Numbered from the stretch's first letter, positions 50,073-59,763 are shown. The stretch is 64,000 bases of DNA from Nitrospira_D sp035465795 (GCF_049546785.1 NZ_JBMWAN010000005.1:62001-126000); one strand, 5' to 3'. Numbers and translations are program-made. The notes: generated from the letters alone by a model not told the origin.

Positions 50073-52499
50073 TTAGACGCCGGCCATCGCCTCCTGCTCG
50101 ATGAAGGTGGGAGCGCCATCCCGGAGCACCACCTTGATCTTCCGGCTCTCCTTGAAGCGGCCCTTGATGAGCTCGTCGGAGAGCGGATCTCCGATCGCGC
50201 GCTGAATGGTGCGCCGCATGGGGCGTGCGCCATACAGCGGCTCATAGCCTTCCTTGATGAGCCACTGTTTGACTTCGTCGTCGACCTCGATCTCGACGCC
50301 CTTGTCAACAAGGCGCGTATTCAGCTCGCGTAGGAGGATGTCCAGAATGCTGTTGAGGTGCTCCTTGTCTAACTGATGGAAAATGACGATCTCGTCGATC
50401 CGGTTCAGAAACTCAGGGCTGAACGAGCGGCGCAATTCGCCGAAGACCTCTTCCTTCTTCTTGCGAGCCTGTTCCCCGTCCGTGCTCTGAAACCCGAGCG
50501 AGACACCCTTCTGGATCATCTTTGTCCCGATGTTCGACGTCATGATGACAACGGTGTTTTTAAAGTCCACTTTTCTGCCCAAGCTGTCGGTCAGCACGCC
50601 GTCATCCAACACTTGAAGCAGCACGTTGAACACGTCCGGATGGGCCTTCTCAATTTCATCGAAAAGGACCACCGAATACGGACGGCGGCGGACTTTTTCG
50701 GTGAGCTGGCCGCCCTCCTCATATCCCACATACCCCGGAGGAGCGCCGAACAGTCGTGAACTGGTAAACTTTTCCTGATACTCGGACATATCCACCCGGA
50801 TCAAGGCGTCCTCACTGTTAAAGAGGAATTCCGCCAAGGTTCGCGCCAATTCCGTTTTTCCGACACCAGTCGGGCCAAGGAATATAAAGGAGCCGATCGG
50901 CTTCTTGGCCTCCTTGAGCCCGGCACGCGAGCGACGGATGGCACGGGAGATGGCCGAAATCGCCTCATTCTGGCCGATGACGCGTTTATGGAGAAATTCC
51001 TCCATCCGGAGCAACTTATTGGATTCCTCTTCTTCAAGCTTGAAGAGCGGAATACCGGTCATCTTCGAAACCACGTAAGCCACATCTTCCTTGGTGATCG
51101 TCGGTTTATTCTTTTCCTGGCTCTTTTTCCACTCGCGTTTCGACTCTTCGAGCAGCTTCCGCAGCCGTTCCTCTTCTTCCCGATGACGCACGGCTTCCTC
51201 GAAATTCTGCATCGAGATCGCGAGTTCCTTGTCGCGGGACACCTTCTTCAACTCCTGCTCCATCGCCTTCAGCTCCGACGGCAGCGCGTAAGTCTGAAGT
51301 TTGGCACGCGACCCGGTCTCGTCGATCAGATCGATGGCCTTATCCGGCAGAAACCGGTCCGTGATGTACCGGTCGGAGAGCTTCACCGCTTCAACGATCG
51401 CGTCCTCGGTAATTTCGACGCCGTGATGCTCTTCGTAGCGGTCCCTCAATCCCTGGATGATGCTCACGGCCTCGTCCAGGCTTGGCGGCTGGACATGAAT
51501 CGGCTGGAACCGCCGCTTGAGCGCGCCGTCTTTTTCAATATGCTTCCGATATTCATCCAGGGTGGTGGCGCCGATGCACTGGATCTCCCCGCGGGAAAGC
51601 GCAGGCTTCAGCATGTTGGAGGCGTCGATTGAGCCCTCGGCTGCGCCGGCCCCCACAAGGGTATGAAGCTCATCAATGAAAATGATGATATTGCCGGCCT
51701 GGACGATCTCTTTCATCACCACTTTGAGCCGCTCTTCGAATTGGCCACGATACTTCGTCCCGGCAACCAGTGAGCCGAGATCCAAGGCGATGACCCGGCG
51801 CGAAAGCAGATTGTCCGGCACTTCCGACTGCACGATTCGCTGGGCTAAACCTTCGACGATGGCGGTCTTGCCGACGCCCGACTCCCCGATCAGCACCGGA
51901 TTGTTCTTCGTTCTGCGGCTCAGGATCTGGAGGACTCGTTCGATTTCGTCGGCCCGACCGATCACCGGATCCAGCTGGCCCTCCTGGGCAAGTTGGGTGA
52001 GATCGCGCCCGAATTCATCAAGTGCCGGCGTGTTGCTCTTCCTGTCACGCTCACGTGGCGCGGATTTCCTGAGGAAGGTGACGGTCAGTTGCCTGGCGGT
52101 CAGCAGGTTGGCCCCCAGACTGCGCAGAATCTTTCCACCGATCCCCTCTTCTTCACGAAGCAATCCCAGGAGAAGATGTTCGCTGCCGATATGATTGTGG
52201 CCGAGAAGCCGGGCTTCCTCGACACCGTATTCAATGACTTTTTTGACGCGAGGGCTGAAGGGAATCTCCCCGAAGGTCATAGTGGTTCCGCCACCGGGCA
52301 GATTCCGCTCGATTTCAAGCCGGATCTGCTCCGTAGAGAGCCCCATTTTCTTGAGGATCATAAGAGCGATACCATCGGATTCACGGAGAATCGCCAGGAC
52401 GAGATGCTCCGTCCCTAGGTAATCATTCTGGTGTCGCTCGGCTTCCTCTCGTGCGAGGATGATGATCTTCCGACCCTTGTCCGTGAATCGTTCGAACAT
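50073..52499 (-). CDS. clpC: ATP-dependent Clp protease ATPase ClpC
   Basis: An 808-residue Hsp100 unfoldase that feeds ClpP. A double Clp-N repeat covers residues 1-145 (MFERFTDKGRKIIILAREEA). The first AAA+ domain has GESGVGKTAIVEGLAQ and the second GPTGVGKTELARTLAE, with a UVR-type middle domain between (MQNFEEAVRHREEEE). DEIEKAHPDVFNVLLQ and a VGYEEGGQLTEKVRR pore region are in the second ring. The start at 52499 has AAGGAGG upstream. A single-gene unit with its own sigma70 promoter and terminator. Confidence 0.96.
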   Translation of the reverse strand: MFERFTDKGRKIIILAREEAERHQNDYLGTEHLVLAILRESDGIALMILKKMGLSTEQIRLEIERNLPGGGTTMTFGEIPFSPRVKKVIEYGVEEARLLGHNHIGSEHLLLGLLREEEGIGGKILRSLGANLLTARQLTVTFLRKSAPRERDRKSNTPALDEFGRDLTQLAQEGQLDPVIGRADEIERVLQILSRRTKNNPVLIGESGVGKTAIVEGLAQRIVQSEVPDNLLSRRVIALDLGSLVAGTKYRGQFEERLKVVMKEIVQAGNIIIFIDELHTLVGAGAAEGSIDASNMLKPALSRGEIQCIGATTLDEYRKHIEKDGALKRRFQPIHVQPPSLDEAVSIIQGLRDRYEEHHGVEITEDAIVEAVKLSDRYITDRFLPDKAIDLIDETGSRAKLQTYALPSELKAMEQELKKVSRDKELAISMQNFEEAVRHREEEERLRKLLEESKREWKKSQEKNKPTITKEDVAYVVSKMTGIPLFKLEEEESNKLLRMEEFLHKRVIGQNEAISAISRAIRRSRAGLKEAKKPIGSFIFLGPTGVGKTELARTLAEFLFNSEDALIRVDMSEYQEKFTSSRLFGAPPGYVGYEEGGQLTEKVRRRPYSVVLFDEIEKAHPDVFNVLLQVLDDGVLTDSLGRKVDFKNTVVIMTSNIGTKMIQKGVSLGFQSTDGEQARKKKEEVFGELRRSFSPEFLNRIDEIVIFHQLDKEHLNSILDILLRELNTRLVDKGVEIEVDDEVKQWLIKEGYEPLYGARPMRRTIQRAIGDPLSDELIKGRFKESRKIKVVLRDGAPTFIEQEAMAGV

Positions 52500-52566
52500 C
52501 CTGCCTCCTTGTGGTATACGCTGGTAATAGGTGTGTTCGCGCAAACCTATGAAAAACCTTGGTCTG

Positions 52567-52595
52567 ATTGTAACCAGAGGTCTTTTGAGTGTCAA
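52567..52595 (-). promoter_or_regulatory. Sigma70-type promoter for clpC
   Basis: On the minus strand TTGACA (52595-52590), a 17-base spacer and TACAAT (52572-52567), five of six at -10. Transcription would start near 52560, about 60 bases before the clpC ATG. Confidence 0.7.
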
Positions 52596-52685
52596 GGTTC
52601 GGCGCGAATCGCACGGCGGCATGAAATGCCTCTGGAGACGAGGGGTTGCTACTCGATGATGAACGGAAGAACGGTCTGTGTCGCG

Positions 52686-52715
52686 TTGACAGAAAAAGAA
52701 TCGTCCCTATACAAT
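52686..52715 (+). promoter_or_regulatory. Sigma70-type promoter for nadK
   Basis: TTGACA at 52686-52691 and TACAAT at 52710-52715 (18-base spacer; the overlapping TATACA gives 16). The expected start site near 52722 is about 45 bases before the nadK ATG. It is divergent from the clpC promoter. Confidence 0.65.
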
Positions 52716-52765
52716 CCCGCACCTTTCACGCTGTCCCATCATCAACGGCTCGCTGGACACTTCTC

Positions 52766-53626
52766 ATGAAAAGCAAAAGTATCGGCATTCTGATCAAGCC
52801 CAAGTTTCCAGAGGTCAAGGCCACGCTGCAGAATGTCGTGAACTGGCTGCGGGCCAGAAGCATTGATGTTCTGCTGGATACCACTTCGGCATCGCTCCTC
52901 GGTGAGCCGGGGGGAATACAGAAGACTCAGCTGGCGGGAAAGGCGGACGTTCTGCTCGTCCTTGGGGGTGACGGAACCATGCTCAATGCCGCGCGGCTGG
53001 CGGGCGAGCGGAGCATCCCCATTCTCGGCGTCAATATGGGAGGGCTGGGGTTCCTCACTGAAGTGCGTCTGGATAATCTCTACCCTTCACTCGAACGGGT
53101 TTTCGCCAACGATTATGTATTGGATGAGCGGCTCATGTTGAAGACGCATATCCATCGCCATGGCGAAACAGTCGCGCAGGGGGGTGTATTGAACGATGTC
53201 GTAGTCAGCAAGGGGACTCTGGCCCGGATGATCGAGTTGAAGATTGCGATTCAGGGCGAATTCGTCACGAACTTGCGCGGCGACGGATTGATCGTGACCA
53301 CCCCGACGGGATCGACGGCCTACTCTCTTTCGGCAGGCGGTCCCATCATCGAGCCGGCCGTGCAGTCACTCATGCTCACCCCCATCTGTCCCCACACGCT
53401 CACGCATCGCCCGTTAATCGTGCCAGCTCACGCTGAAATTGAAGTGACGCTCACCAGCAAGGATGACGGAGCTATGGCCACCATGGATGGACAGGTCGGC
53501 GTGGCGCTGTCCCAGGGAGACTCCGTGGAGATGAAAGTCTCAGAACACCGGACCAGGCTGATCCGGTTTCCTGAGACTCGCTACTACGATGTATTACGAG
53601 AAAAGTTGAAATGGGGGGATGGGTAA
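52766..53626 (+). CDS. nadK: NAD kinase
   Basis: A 286-residue enzyme that makes NADP from NAD and ATP. The GGDGTMLNAAR motif carries the catalytic Asp; GVNMGGLGFLTEV, NDVVVSKGTLARMIEL and TPTGSTAYSLSAGGPI complete the active site. The ATG follows the sigma70 promoter but has only a weak Shine-Dalgarno. An in-frame extension upstream of the promoter is not supported. The product supplies NADP for the transhydrogenase and the NADP-linked enzymes nearby. Confidence 0.95.
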   Translation: MKSKSIGILIKPKFPEVKATLQNVVNWLRARSIDVLLDTTSASLLGEPGGIQKTQLAGKADVLLVLGGDGTMLNAARLAGERSIPILGVNMGGLGFLTEVRLDNLYPSLERVFANDYVLDERLMLKTHIHRHGETVAQGGVLNDVVVSKGTLARMIELKIAIQGEFVTNLRGDGLIVTTPTGSTAYSLSAGGPIIEPAVQSLMLTPICPHTLTHRPLIVPAHAEIEVTLTSKDDGAMATMDGQVGVALSQGDSVEMKVSEHRTRLIRFPETRYYDVLREKLKWGDG

Positions 53627-53650
53627 ATCCAATTTCTCTTGCAGAACCGC

Positions 53651-55009
53651 TTACCGAGTCCGTTGCTCAATGAACTTGAGCATGTCCTGGTTCGTGGCGT
53701 ACTTAAACTCTCCGATACAATCGGTCGCACCGCTGTGGGCCTTCTCTGCCGCATCGAGCGCCTTCAGACCGGCAAGATCGACCGGATGGCTCTTGCGCTC
53801 CTTTAGAAGCGCGTTCAGTTTATCCAACACGGATTTCGCAGAAGACGGGTTGCCGGATGGGTTGGTATCCAGATAGCGCGTGACGACTTCCGCACACCAC
53901 TCCCCGTCCCGCTTGGCCACGCCGACAAGTCCTTCGCTCGCCTTTCGTGCCCACCCCGCGAGGAACACGCCCTCTACCACTTTTCCCGAGGCTTCGTCAT
54001 ACGCCTGAAAGAGCGCATCGTCAGGATCGTTGTTCGTCTTGTTGGGATTGGTCACATACACGCCGCCTTTATAGGGCAGACCGACTGTTTCATCGACTCG
54101 ATCGCCCACGGCGAAGACGACGGCATCGCAGGGGAACTCATAGTACTGTTTCAACCCGACCGCCGCCGTATCGTTGCCTTTGGGCTCCAGCTTATTGTCT
54201 TCCATCTCCAGTCCGCGCACGCGATTGTTTCCATCCACCAGGATCCGCTTGGGCGAGGCCAGAAACTTAAAGCCCATTTTGGTCTCGCTGACTGCGGGTT
54301 CACATTTCGTAAATTCGTCCGTCAGTCCTTTCAAGACTTCGTCTGCATTCTGTCCCACCGCCGCAAGACGATCCTTGATACGCGCGACTTCCGTGGTAAT
54401 CCCTTCGACATCCATATTCGCGCAGACCGACCGAATCTCTTTCGGATTGTATTTCCTCTCAAGCGGACCGCGCCGCACAATCGCCGTGACCCGATCCACC
54501 TTCTTGTAGCGAATGAGCCAATGGGCAATATCCACCATCACGTCACCGGCACCGATCACCGCCACATGCTTCCCCATGTCGAATGGCCGATCGCCGAAAC
54601 CCGGCAAGCGGTTGAAGTGATAGACGACATCCTTGGCGTGAAATACACCCTGAGCTGAATCGCCTTCCACACCGATCGCCTTCGTGCCCTGCGCACCAAT
54701 GGCAAACACGACTGCACTGGCCCCGAGTGCACGAACATCTTCGACACTCAGATCCTTGTCCTTGCCGATCGACACATTCCCGAAATAATGGACGTTCGGC
54801 TGTTCCAGCATCTCCCAATATTGTTTCTTCAATCCGCCACGCAGCTTCAGCTTGGCCGGGAAAATACCGTACTCAGCCAGTCCGCCGAACTTGATGTCGC
54901 GATTCAAGATAATGACTTCATGGCCGGCCTTCGCCAGCATATTCGCAGCGGCCATCCCGGCTGGTCCGGCTCCGGCCACAATAATCACGTGCTTGCTCTG
55001 TGCGCTCAT
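53651..55009 (-). CDS. FAD-dependent ferredoxin/NADP reductase-like oxidoreductase
   Basis: A 452-residue flavoprotein with two Rossmann motifs: FAD-binding IVAGAGPAGMAAANMLAKAG at the N-terminus and NAD(P)-binding VAVIGAGDVMVDIAHWLIR near residue 155. It resembles adrenodoxin-reductase/FprA-type and GltD-type enzymes but has no N-terminal Fe-S ferredoxin domain. The ~60-residue C-terminal tail (HPVDLAGLKALDAAEKAHSG...) is not part of the usual fold. In an autotroph using a reductive TCA cycle such an enzyme could move electrons between NADPH and ferredoxin; that is inference. It converges on nadK. Confidence 0.8.
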   Translation of the reverse strand: MSAQSKHVIIVAGAGPAGMAAANMLAKAGHEVIILNRDIKFGGLAEYGIFPAKLKLRGGLKKQYWEMLEQPNVHYFGNVSIGKDKDLSVEDVRALGASAVVFAIGAQGTKAIGVEGDSAQGVFHAKDVVYHFNRLPGFGDRPFDMGKHVAVIGAGDVMVDIAHWLIRYKKVDRVTAIVRRGPLERKYNPKEIRSVCANMDVEGITTEVARIKDRLAAVGQNADEVLKGLTDEFTKCEPAVSETKMGFKFLASPKRILVDGNNRVRGLEMEDNKLEPKGNDTAAVGLKQYYEFPCDAVVFAVGDRVDETVGLPYKGGVYVTNPNKTNNDPDDALFQAYDEASGKVVEGVFLAGWARKASEGLVGVAKRDGEWCAEVVTRYLDTNPSGNPSSAKSVLDKLNALLKERKSHPVDLAGLKALDAAEKAHSGATDCIGEFKYATNQDMLKFIEQRTR

Positions 55010-55182
55010 GCGATGTTCCCTGGGAAAAGTGGATAGAAAGTGCCTAGAACCCCAACAGTTTCGCGGACATTAGCATAGAGCGTTTTGGGGTGTCAAAGAT
55101 TCCGTGTGATAATCCTCGGCGTTCTGAGCCGTCCCTTTTTGATCCATGGTCAACACAGCACCACACCCTTCCAGCCTCCGGC

Positions 55183-56646
55183 TTATCCCCCCGCACTCCC
55201 TACCGGTCCCCCTGGCATCGTCATGCGCCAGGGATCGAGGAGTTCGGTGAGGCGCTTGTCTGAGAGCACCTTTTGCTCCTTCGCCACTTCACGGACGGTC
55301 TTGCCGGACTTATAGGCGTCCTTCGCGAGTTTCGCGGCCGCTTCGTAGCCGATCTCCGGCGCCAGAGCAGTACACATCGCCAGGCTTTCCTCGATCAGGC
55401 TCTTGCAGCGTTCTTCATTCGCCTTGATGCCTTCGATGCACTTCGCCGCGAAGTTATTTGAAACCGTGGCAAGCAATTCGATGGATTGCAGCAGATTATA
55501 GGCCATCACCGGCAACATCACGATCAACTCGAAGTTGGCTGCCTGTCCGCCGATGGCGACCGTCACGTCATTGCCGATCACCTGCGCGCAGACCATCGTG
55601 ACGGATTCTGCGATCACGGGGTTCACCTTCCCCGGCATAATGGAGGAACCCGGTTGCGTCTCCGGCAGATTGATTTCTCCTAATCCGCAGCGCGGGCCTG
55701 AGCCGAGCCAGCGAATGTCGTTGGCGATCTTCATGAGGCTCACGGCAAGTGTCCGCAGCTCCCCGCTCGCTTCAACCAATGAATCCTGAGCCGACTGGGC
55801 CTCAAAGTGATTTTTGGCTTCTTTGAACGTACAGCCGGTTTCTTTGGAAATGATCGCCATCACTTTGGAGGAAAACCTGGGATGGCAGTTCAATCCGGTA
55901 CCGACAGCCGTCCCGCCGAGCGCCACTTCGCTCAGGGCGTCCTGAGCACGCCTCACCCGTTGAATACCAAGTTCAATCTGGCGCGCATAGCCGCCGAATT
56001 CCTGCCCCAACCGGACCGGCGTGGCATCTTGCAAATGAGTGCGGCCGATCTTGACGATCTTGTCGAACTCTTTGGCTTTGCGATCGAGCGCCTTGTGCAA
56101 GCGGGTCAATGCCGGGAGAAGTTCCCGCTGCATCAGTTCCCCGGCCGCGATATGGATGGCGGTGGGGATGACGTCGTTGCTGGACTGTCCCAGGTTCACG
56201 TGGTCGTTGGGATGTACCAGCTTGCTGCCGCGTAAGCCGCCCAGAAGTTCGGTGGCCCGATTCGAGATGACTTCGTTCGTATTCATGTTGGTGGAGGTGC
56301 CGGATCCGGTCTGAAAGATATCGACGGGAAACTCAGCGTCAAGCTTGCCATCCACCACTTCCGTCGCGGCCTGTCTGATCGCATCCGCCTGTTTCTTATC
56401 AAGGAGACCCAGCGAGTGATTCACCGAAGCTGCCGCGCGTTTGATGAGCCCCATCGCCCGGATCACTGAGCGCGGCATCCGCAAGGAACTGATCGGAAAG
56501 TTTTCAATCGCCCGGGCGGTCTGGACTCCGTAGTACGCGTCCGACGGGACGGCCAACTCACCCATGGTATCTCGTTCGATGCGGGTGCCGACCGGAGCCG
56601 TGTGCGTTGAGGCCGCTGCGGACTTCTTACCGGAAGACTTCTTCAT
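55183..56646 (-). CDS. fumC: Fumarate hydratase, class II
   Basis: A 487-residue fumarase that interconverts fumarate and malate. The family signature GSSIMPGKVNPVIAES holds the catalytic Ser loop; TGSGTSTNMNTNEVI, HVNLGQSSND and GRTHLQDATPVRLGQEF are the other conserved boxes. A basic Lys/Ser-rich N-terminal extension of ~20 residues (KKSSGKKSAAASTHT) precedes the core. GAGGAGA lies upstream. It is iron-free and stable to oxygen, suiting an aerobic nitrifier-like organism. Aspartase is a possible misassignment, but the sequence fits FumC better. Confidence 0.92.
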   Translation of the reverse strand: MKKSSGKKSAAASTHTAPVGTRIERDTMGELAVPSDAYYGVQTARAIENFPISSLRMPRSVIRAMGLIKRAAASVNHSLGLLDKKQADAIRQAATEVVDGKLDAEFPVDIFQTGSGTSTNMNTNEVISNRATELLGGLRGSKLVHPNDHVNLGQSSNDVIPTAIHIAAGELMQRELLPALTRLHKALDRKAKEFDKIVKIGRTHLQDATPVRLGQEFGGYARQIELGIQRVRRAQDALSEVALGGTAVGTGLNCHPRFSSKVMAIISKETGCTFKEAKNHFEAQSAQDSLVEASGELRTLAVSLMKIANDIRWLGSGPRCGLGEINLPETQPGSSIMPGKVNPVIAESVTMVCAQVIGNDVTVAIGGQAANFELIVMLPVMAYNLLQSIELLATVSNNFAAKCIEGIKANEERCKSLIEESLAMCTALAPEIGYEAAAKLAKDAYKSGKTVREVAKEQKVLSDKRLTELLDPWRMTMPGGPVGSAGG

Positions 56647-56756
56647 AACCTGATCTCCTCGCTAAAGAGTCGTGTGGACAAAAGGACCGCGCATCTTAAA
56701 CGGTTGCTGCGTGGAAGCTCAAGAGTATTGGAGGCAGGAATGCGGAGTCCGACCCG

Positions 56757-56792
56757 TACAAAAAAAGAAAGGCCCGCCGGAGCGGGCCTTTC
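56757..56792 (-). terminator. Rho-independent terminator of the Hsp20 gene
   Basis: GAAAGGCCCGC-CGGA-GCGGGCCTTTC, an 11-base perfect stem with a tetraloop. On the minus strand it is followed by a run of Ts with one C (TTTCTTTTTTT at the 3' side). It lies 25 bases after the Hsp20 stop. Confidence 0.9.
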
Positions 56793-56816
56793 ATCAGAGC
56801 ACTGGCATCGGGAGAT

Positions 56817-57266
56817 TTACCCGACTTTCACTTCGATCGCGCGTGGTTTCGCTTTTTCCGACTTCGGGATGTGAAGATTCAGCATCCCGTCCTTGAATTC
56901 GGCCTTCACCCCGCTCTCGTTCACCTGATCCGGCAGAGAGAAGCTCCGGAGAAACGTACCGTACGACCGTTCAATCCGGTGGTATTTCGTCGTCTTCTCC
57001 TCCTTCTCCTGACGGCGCTGTCCCTGAATGGTCAGGACGCCCTCTTCCAGGGTCACTTTCACATCCTCTTTCTTGACCTCCGGGAGTTCCGCCTTGATCA
57101 GGTACTCCCCGTCGGTTTCACTGATATCCACCGTGGGCACCCAGTCGGCGACCGTCAGCGTTTCTTTGCCGTTCGTACGCACCGCGGGCCGGGCAAACAT
57201 GCGATTCAACCGGTCCGACACATCTTCAAGTTCACGAAACGGATCCCAGCGCATCAGTGCACTCAT
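56817..57266 (-). CDS. Small heat-shock protein (Hsp20/alpha-crystallin)
   Basis: A 149-residue holdase chaperone. It begins MSALMRWDPFRELEDVSDRL, the common Hsp20 N-terminus. The alpha-crystallin domain covers about 48-140 with YLIKAELPEVKKEDVKVTLE and the closing GMLNLHIPKSEK (G-x-L pattern); the C-terminal IEVKVG replaces the I-x-I motif. AGGAGG precedes the ATG and the gene has its own promoter and terminator. Confidence 0.95.
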   Translation of the reverse strand: MSALMRWDPFRELEDVSDRLNRMFARPAVRTNGKETLTVADWVPTVDISETDGEYLIKAELPEVKKEDVKVTLEEGVLTIQGQRRQEKEEKTTKYHRIERSYGTFLRSFSLPDQVNESGVKAEFKDGMLNLHIPKSEKAKPRAIEVKVG

Positions 57267-57343
57267 GGCAAACCTCCTGTCAGAATTTTCCGCACGTTAA
57301 TGATGGTGTAAGCCGGCGCGCGCCTGTCATTCTGCCTGGACGA

Positions 57344-57371
57344 AAGATAATTTCGACTCCGGGAGAGTCAA
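57344..57371 (-). promoter_or_regulatory. Sigma70-like promoter for the Hsp20 gene
   Basis: On the minus strand TTGACT (57371-57366), 16-base spacer, TATCTT (57349-57344). It lies in the short gap between the citrate synthase end and hsp20, about 75 bases before the ATG. No CIRCE-type inverted repeat was recognised. Confidence 0.5.
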
Positions 57372-57394
57372 GGGGAAGGGACGAAGATCGATCG

Positions 57395-58528
57395 CTAGCG
57401 TTGGGCCAGCGGGACATAGGGGCGGTTGTGTTCCCCCGAGTAAATCTGATCGGGACGGAACAACTTGTTTTCTTGAAGCTGCTCCAGCCAGTGCGCCAGC
57501 CAGCCGGACACGCGGGCCATGGCAAACAGCGGGGTGAAAAGATTCACATCGATCCCCATCTTGTCATAGATGATGCCGGAGTAGAAATCGACGTTCGGAT
57601 AAATCCCTTTCCCATTGAGCGACTCCCCTGCCGTCCGTTCCACTTCCAGCGCGATCGTGTAGAGGGGCGAAGGACCGCATTCCTGGAAGAGACGTTCGCA
57701 GAGCCGTTGCAGCACCGTCGCGCGTGGATCTTTCACTTTGTAGACACGATGGCCGAAGCCCATGAGTTTTCGCCTGGCCGCCAATTGCTGTTCGACATAA
57801 GCCTGTGCGTGGTCTGGGCTGGCGATTTCCCTGAGCATCTGAACGACTTCCTCATTGGCGCCTCCGTGCAGCGGCCCCTTCAAGGCACCGATCGACGACG
57901 CGACGACTGTATAGGGGTCGGCGAGCGTGGAGGCGGTGACGAGGCCTGTAAAGGTCGAGGCATTCATCGTATGTTCGGCATGCAGGATCAGACAGTCGTC
58001 GAAGATCTCTTTCCAGAGCGGATGGGGCCTACGCTCCGTGAGCATATAGAGGAAGTTTTCGGAGAACTCGAGATCGTCCTGCGGCGGGATCGGATCATCT
58101 CCATGCCGCAGTCTCGCCCAGGCGGCGACGATGGTGGGGAGCTTCGCGATCAGCCGCACGGCAGACCAATAATTAGTCTCCGCATCTTTCACCTGCCGTC
58201 CCGGATAGAACATGCCGAGCGCGGCCACTGCCGCCTGCAACGCGTCCATCGGATGGCCGTGTTCCGGAAGACATTTCAAAAGATCGACGATACGGAATTT
58301 GACACGGCGATGATGGGAGATATCACTCGTCCATTGTTCCAATTGCGATGCGGCTGGCAAGCGGCCGAACAGGAGAAGATAGGAGGTTTCCAGGAAGGAC
58401 GATTGTGCGCAGAGTTCCTCGACACGAATTCCACGATACTCGAGCACACCCTGCTGACCATCCACATCGCTGATCGAGGAGGTGGCGGCCGGCACTCCCG
58501 CCAACCCCGGCATGAAATCGTGTGGCAT
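57395..58528 (-). CDS. gltA: Citrate synthase
   Basis: A 377-residue citrate (si)-synthase of the short bacterial/archaeal type. It has the oxaloacetate His in ILHAEHTMNASTF, GALKGPLHGGANE, the family signature LMGFGHRVYK and the catalytic Asp in YPNVDFYSG. The start at 58528 has GGAGG upstream; a 10-codon upstream extension is not needed. It could be a 2-methylcitrate synthase, but no other prp genes are near. With FumC, malic enzyme and the reductase it forms a loose group of TCA-related genes. Confidence 0.92.
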   Translation of the reverse strand: MPHDFMPGLAGVPAATSSISDVDGQQGVLEYRGIRVEELCAQSSFLETSYLLLFGRLPAASQLEQWTSDISHHRRVKFRIVDLLKCLPEHGHPMDALQAAVAALGMFYPGRQVKDAETNYWSAVRLIAKLPTIVAAWARLRHGDDPIPPQDDLEFSENFLYMLTERRPHPLWKEIFDDCLILHAEHTMNASTFTGLVTASTLADPYTVVASSIGALKGPLHGGANEEVVQMLREIASPDHAQAYVEQQLAARRKLMGFGHRVYKVKDPRATVLQRLCERLFQECGPSPLYTIALEVERTAGESLNGKGIYPNVDFYSGIIYDKMGIDVNLFTPLFAMARVSGWLAHWLEQLQENKLFRPDQIYSGEHNRPYVPLAQR

Positions 58529-58671
58529 GCGACGACCTCCGGAAAATGATCGACACAAATCGCTTCCTGGCTACAATACCATGAAATAGCCGTCCAAGGA
58601 GCGCCTGTCCTTGAATTGATCCCGGTCGATTGGCATACTGTCTTCCACGCGCAGATGTTTCAGGAGTCTCA

Positions 58672-58899
58672 ATGTTGCGAGTCTTGTTGATCTTGGGAGT
58701 GTTGGTCCTTGTGCCGGCAGCCATTGTCTTTTGGCGCACACGGGATCGTACGCCCGTGGCTCCCGCGCAGACAGGACCGCCTTCACGAACGGTCGGAACG
58801 AGCACCATCGGACACGGCGGACCGGTTTCACCGGAGCGATCGGCCGTTTCCCCACCGATCGGCATTGCACAGCCGGAGGGGCCGGGGAGAAATCCATAA
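58672..58899 (+). CDS. Short membrane-anchored protein of unknown function
   Basis: A 75-residue protein with one N-terminal membrane helix (LRVLLILGVLVLVPAAIVFW) followed by a Pro/Ser/Gly-rich, probably unfolded, tail. CAGGAG precedes the ATG. Its stop is followed directly by the ATG of the next exported protein, so the two are co-transcribed. No family was recognised. Confidence 0.6.
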   Translation: MLRVLLILGVLVLVPAAIVFWRTRDRTPVAPAQTGPPSRTVGTSTIGHGGPVSPERSAVSPPIGIAQPEGPGRNP

Positions 58900-58900
58900 C

Positions 58901-59290
58901 ATGCGTCTTTCGCTGACCCTCCTGGGATGTCTGCTGGTCGGATTGGGATGCGTGGGAACGGGCTTGGCCATGGCCGAGGAAGACCAGTTGGCCTATGCCG
59001 TGGTGAGCGAAGCCCCTAAAGACAAGGCCAAAGTGCCGGCCAAAGTGGCGATCGACGGAACCGTCTCAGACATAAAGCTGCTGGCTTCAGAAACTATCCT
59101 TGGCAATCTGATCTGGAAGAAGCTGGAAATCTGCCATGCACTGAAACTGGAGGGACAGCGGGCCGGAGACGGGTTCCGTGTGAGTTCGGTGCGCGCAATC
59201 GATGCCTCACTTCTGCCCATGGTTCTGCAGGGATTTGCCGGAGACTGCTTGCTGAAAAAGGCGTTGGACGTCGCGCCGCTGGTGGATTAG
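58901..59290 (+). CDS. Exported protein of unknown function
   Basis: A 129-residue protein with a signal peptide (LSLTLLGCLLVGLGCVGTGL, cleavage near AMAEED). The mature part is small and mixed alpha/beta, with AKVAIDGTVSDIKLLASE and two Cys residues (EICHALKL; GDCLLKKAL) that could form a disulfide. The GCVG site may act as a lipobox but its -3 residue is poor. It starts two bases after the previous gene. Function unknown. Confidence 0.65.
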   Translation: MRLSLTLLGCLLVGLGCVGTGLAMAEEDQLAYAVVSEAPKDKAKVPAKVAIDGTVSDIKLLASETILGNLIWKKLEICHALKLEGQRAGDGFRVSSVRAIDASLLPMVLQGFAGDCLLKKALDVAPLVD

Positions 59291-59291
59291 T

Positions 59292-59669
59292 TTATCCGCG
59301 GCATTCGGGACAGTGCGTCGGCTCAACCTCTGCGTCGCGCTCTTCGGCGGTGAGGGAAAAGAGAATCTCGCATTGGGCACAGGGCCGGATTTCGAAATAG
59401 GCCACACCTTTGTCGTCGATTTCCGTCGGGAGCAAGAGTTCAATCGGATCATATCCGACCACCGCTCCATCGGAAAACTTCACCAGCGCAATGCGGTCGT
59501 TAAAAACTTCAAAGGTCGCCTCCTGTCCTTTCCGCTGCAGGAGATGGCCCAATACAAACACCGGCTGCCCCTTCCGCTTCGTGCGGAGTTCACGCAAGGT
59601 GTGGTGCGCGGACGTGGCACAGGAGAATTGCCCCGAAGAGCTGGTTCCAACAAGCGGCATAGGATTCAC
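59292..59669 (-). CDS. Zinc-ribbon protein of unknown function
   Basis: A 125-residue protein. The middle has a beta-rich segment (ATFEVFNDRIALVKFSDGAV) and the C-terminus has two CxxC knuckles, RPCAQCEI and THCPECRG, making a small zinc ribbon. No Shine-Dalgarno was found at 59669, so the first ~28 residues are doubtful. It ends one base after the convergent exported-protein gene. It is likely a cytosolic nucleic-acid or protein-binding factor, but that is only from the fold. Confidence 0.65.
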   Translation of the reverse strand: MNPMPLVGTSSSGQFSCATSAHHTLRELRTKRKGQPVFVLGHLLQRKGQEATFEVFNDRIALVKFSDGAVVGYDPIELLLPTEIDDKGVAYFEIRPCAQCEILFSLTAEERDAEVEPTHCPECRG

Positions 59670-59763
59670 ACGAGGGCCCAGTGAATGAAAACTTGACTGA
59701 GGTCTAGCACAGCCGGAAAAATGGCGTCAAGGCAGTCCCCACAGAAATGACAAAGGAGTGACC

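Noticed and set aside
57257..58549. 430-codon plus-strand frame
   Set aside because: It is antisense to citrate synthase and part of hsp20, both well supported.
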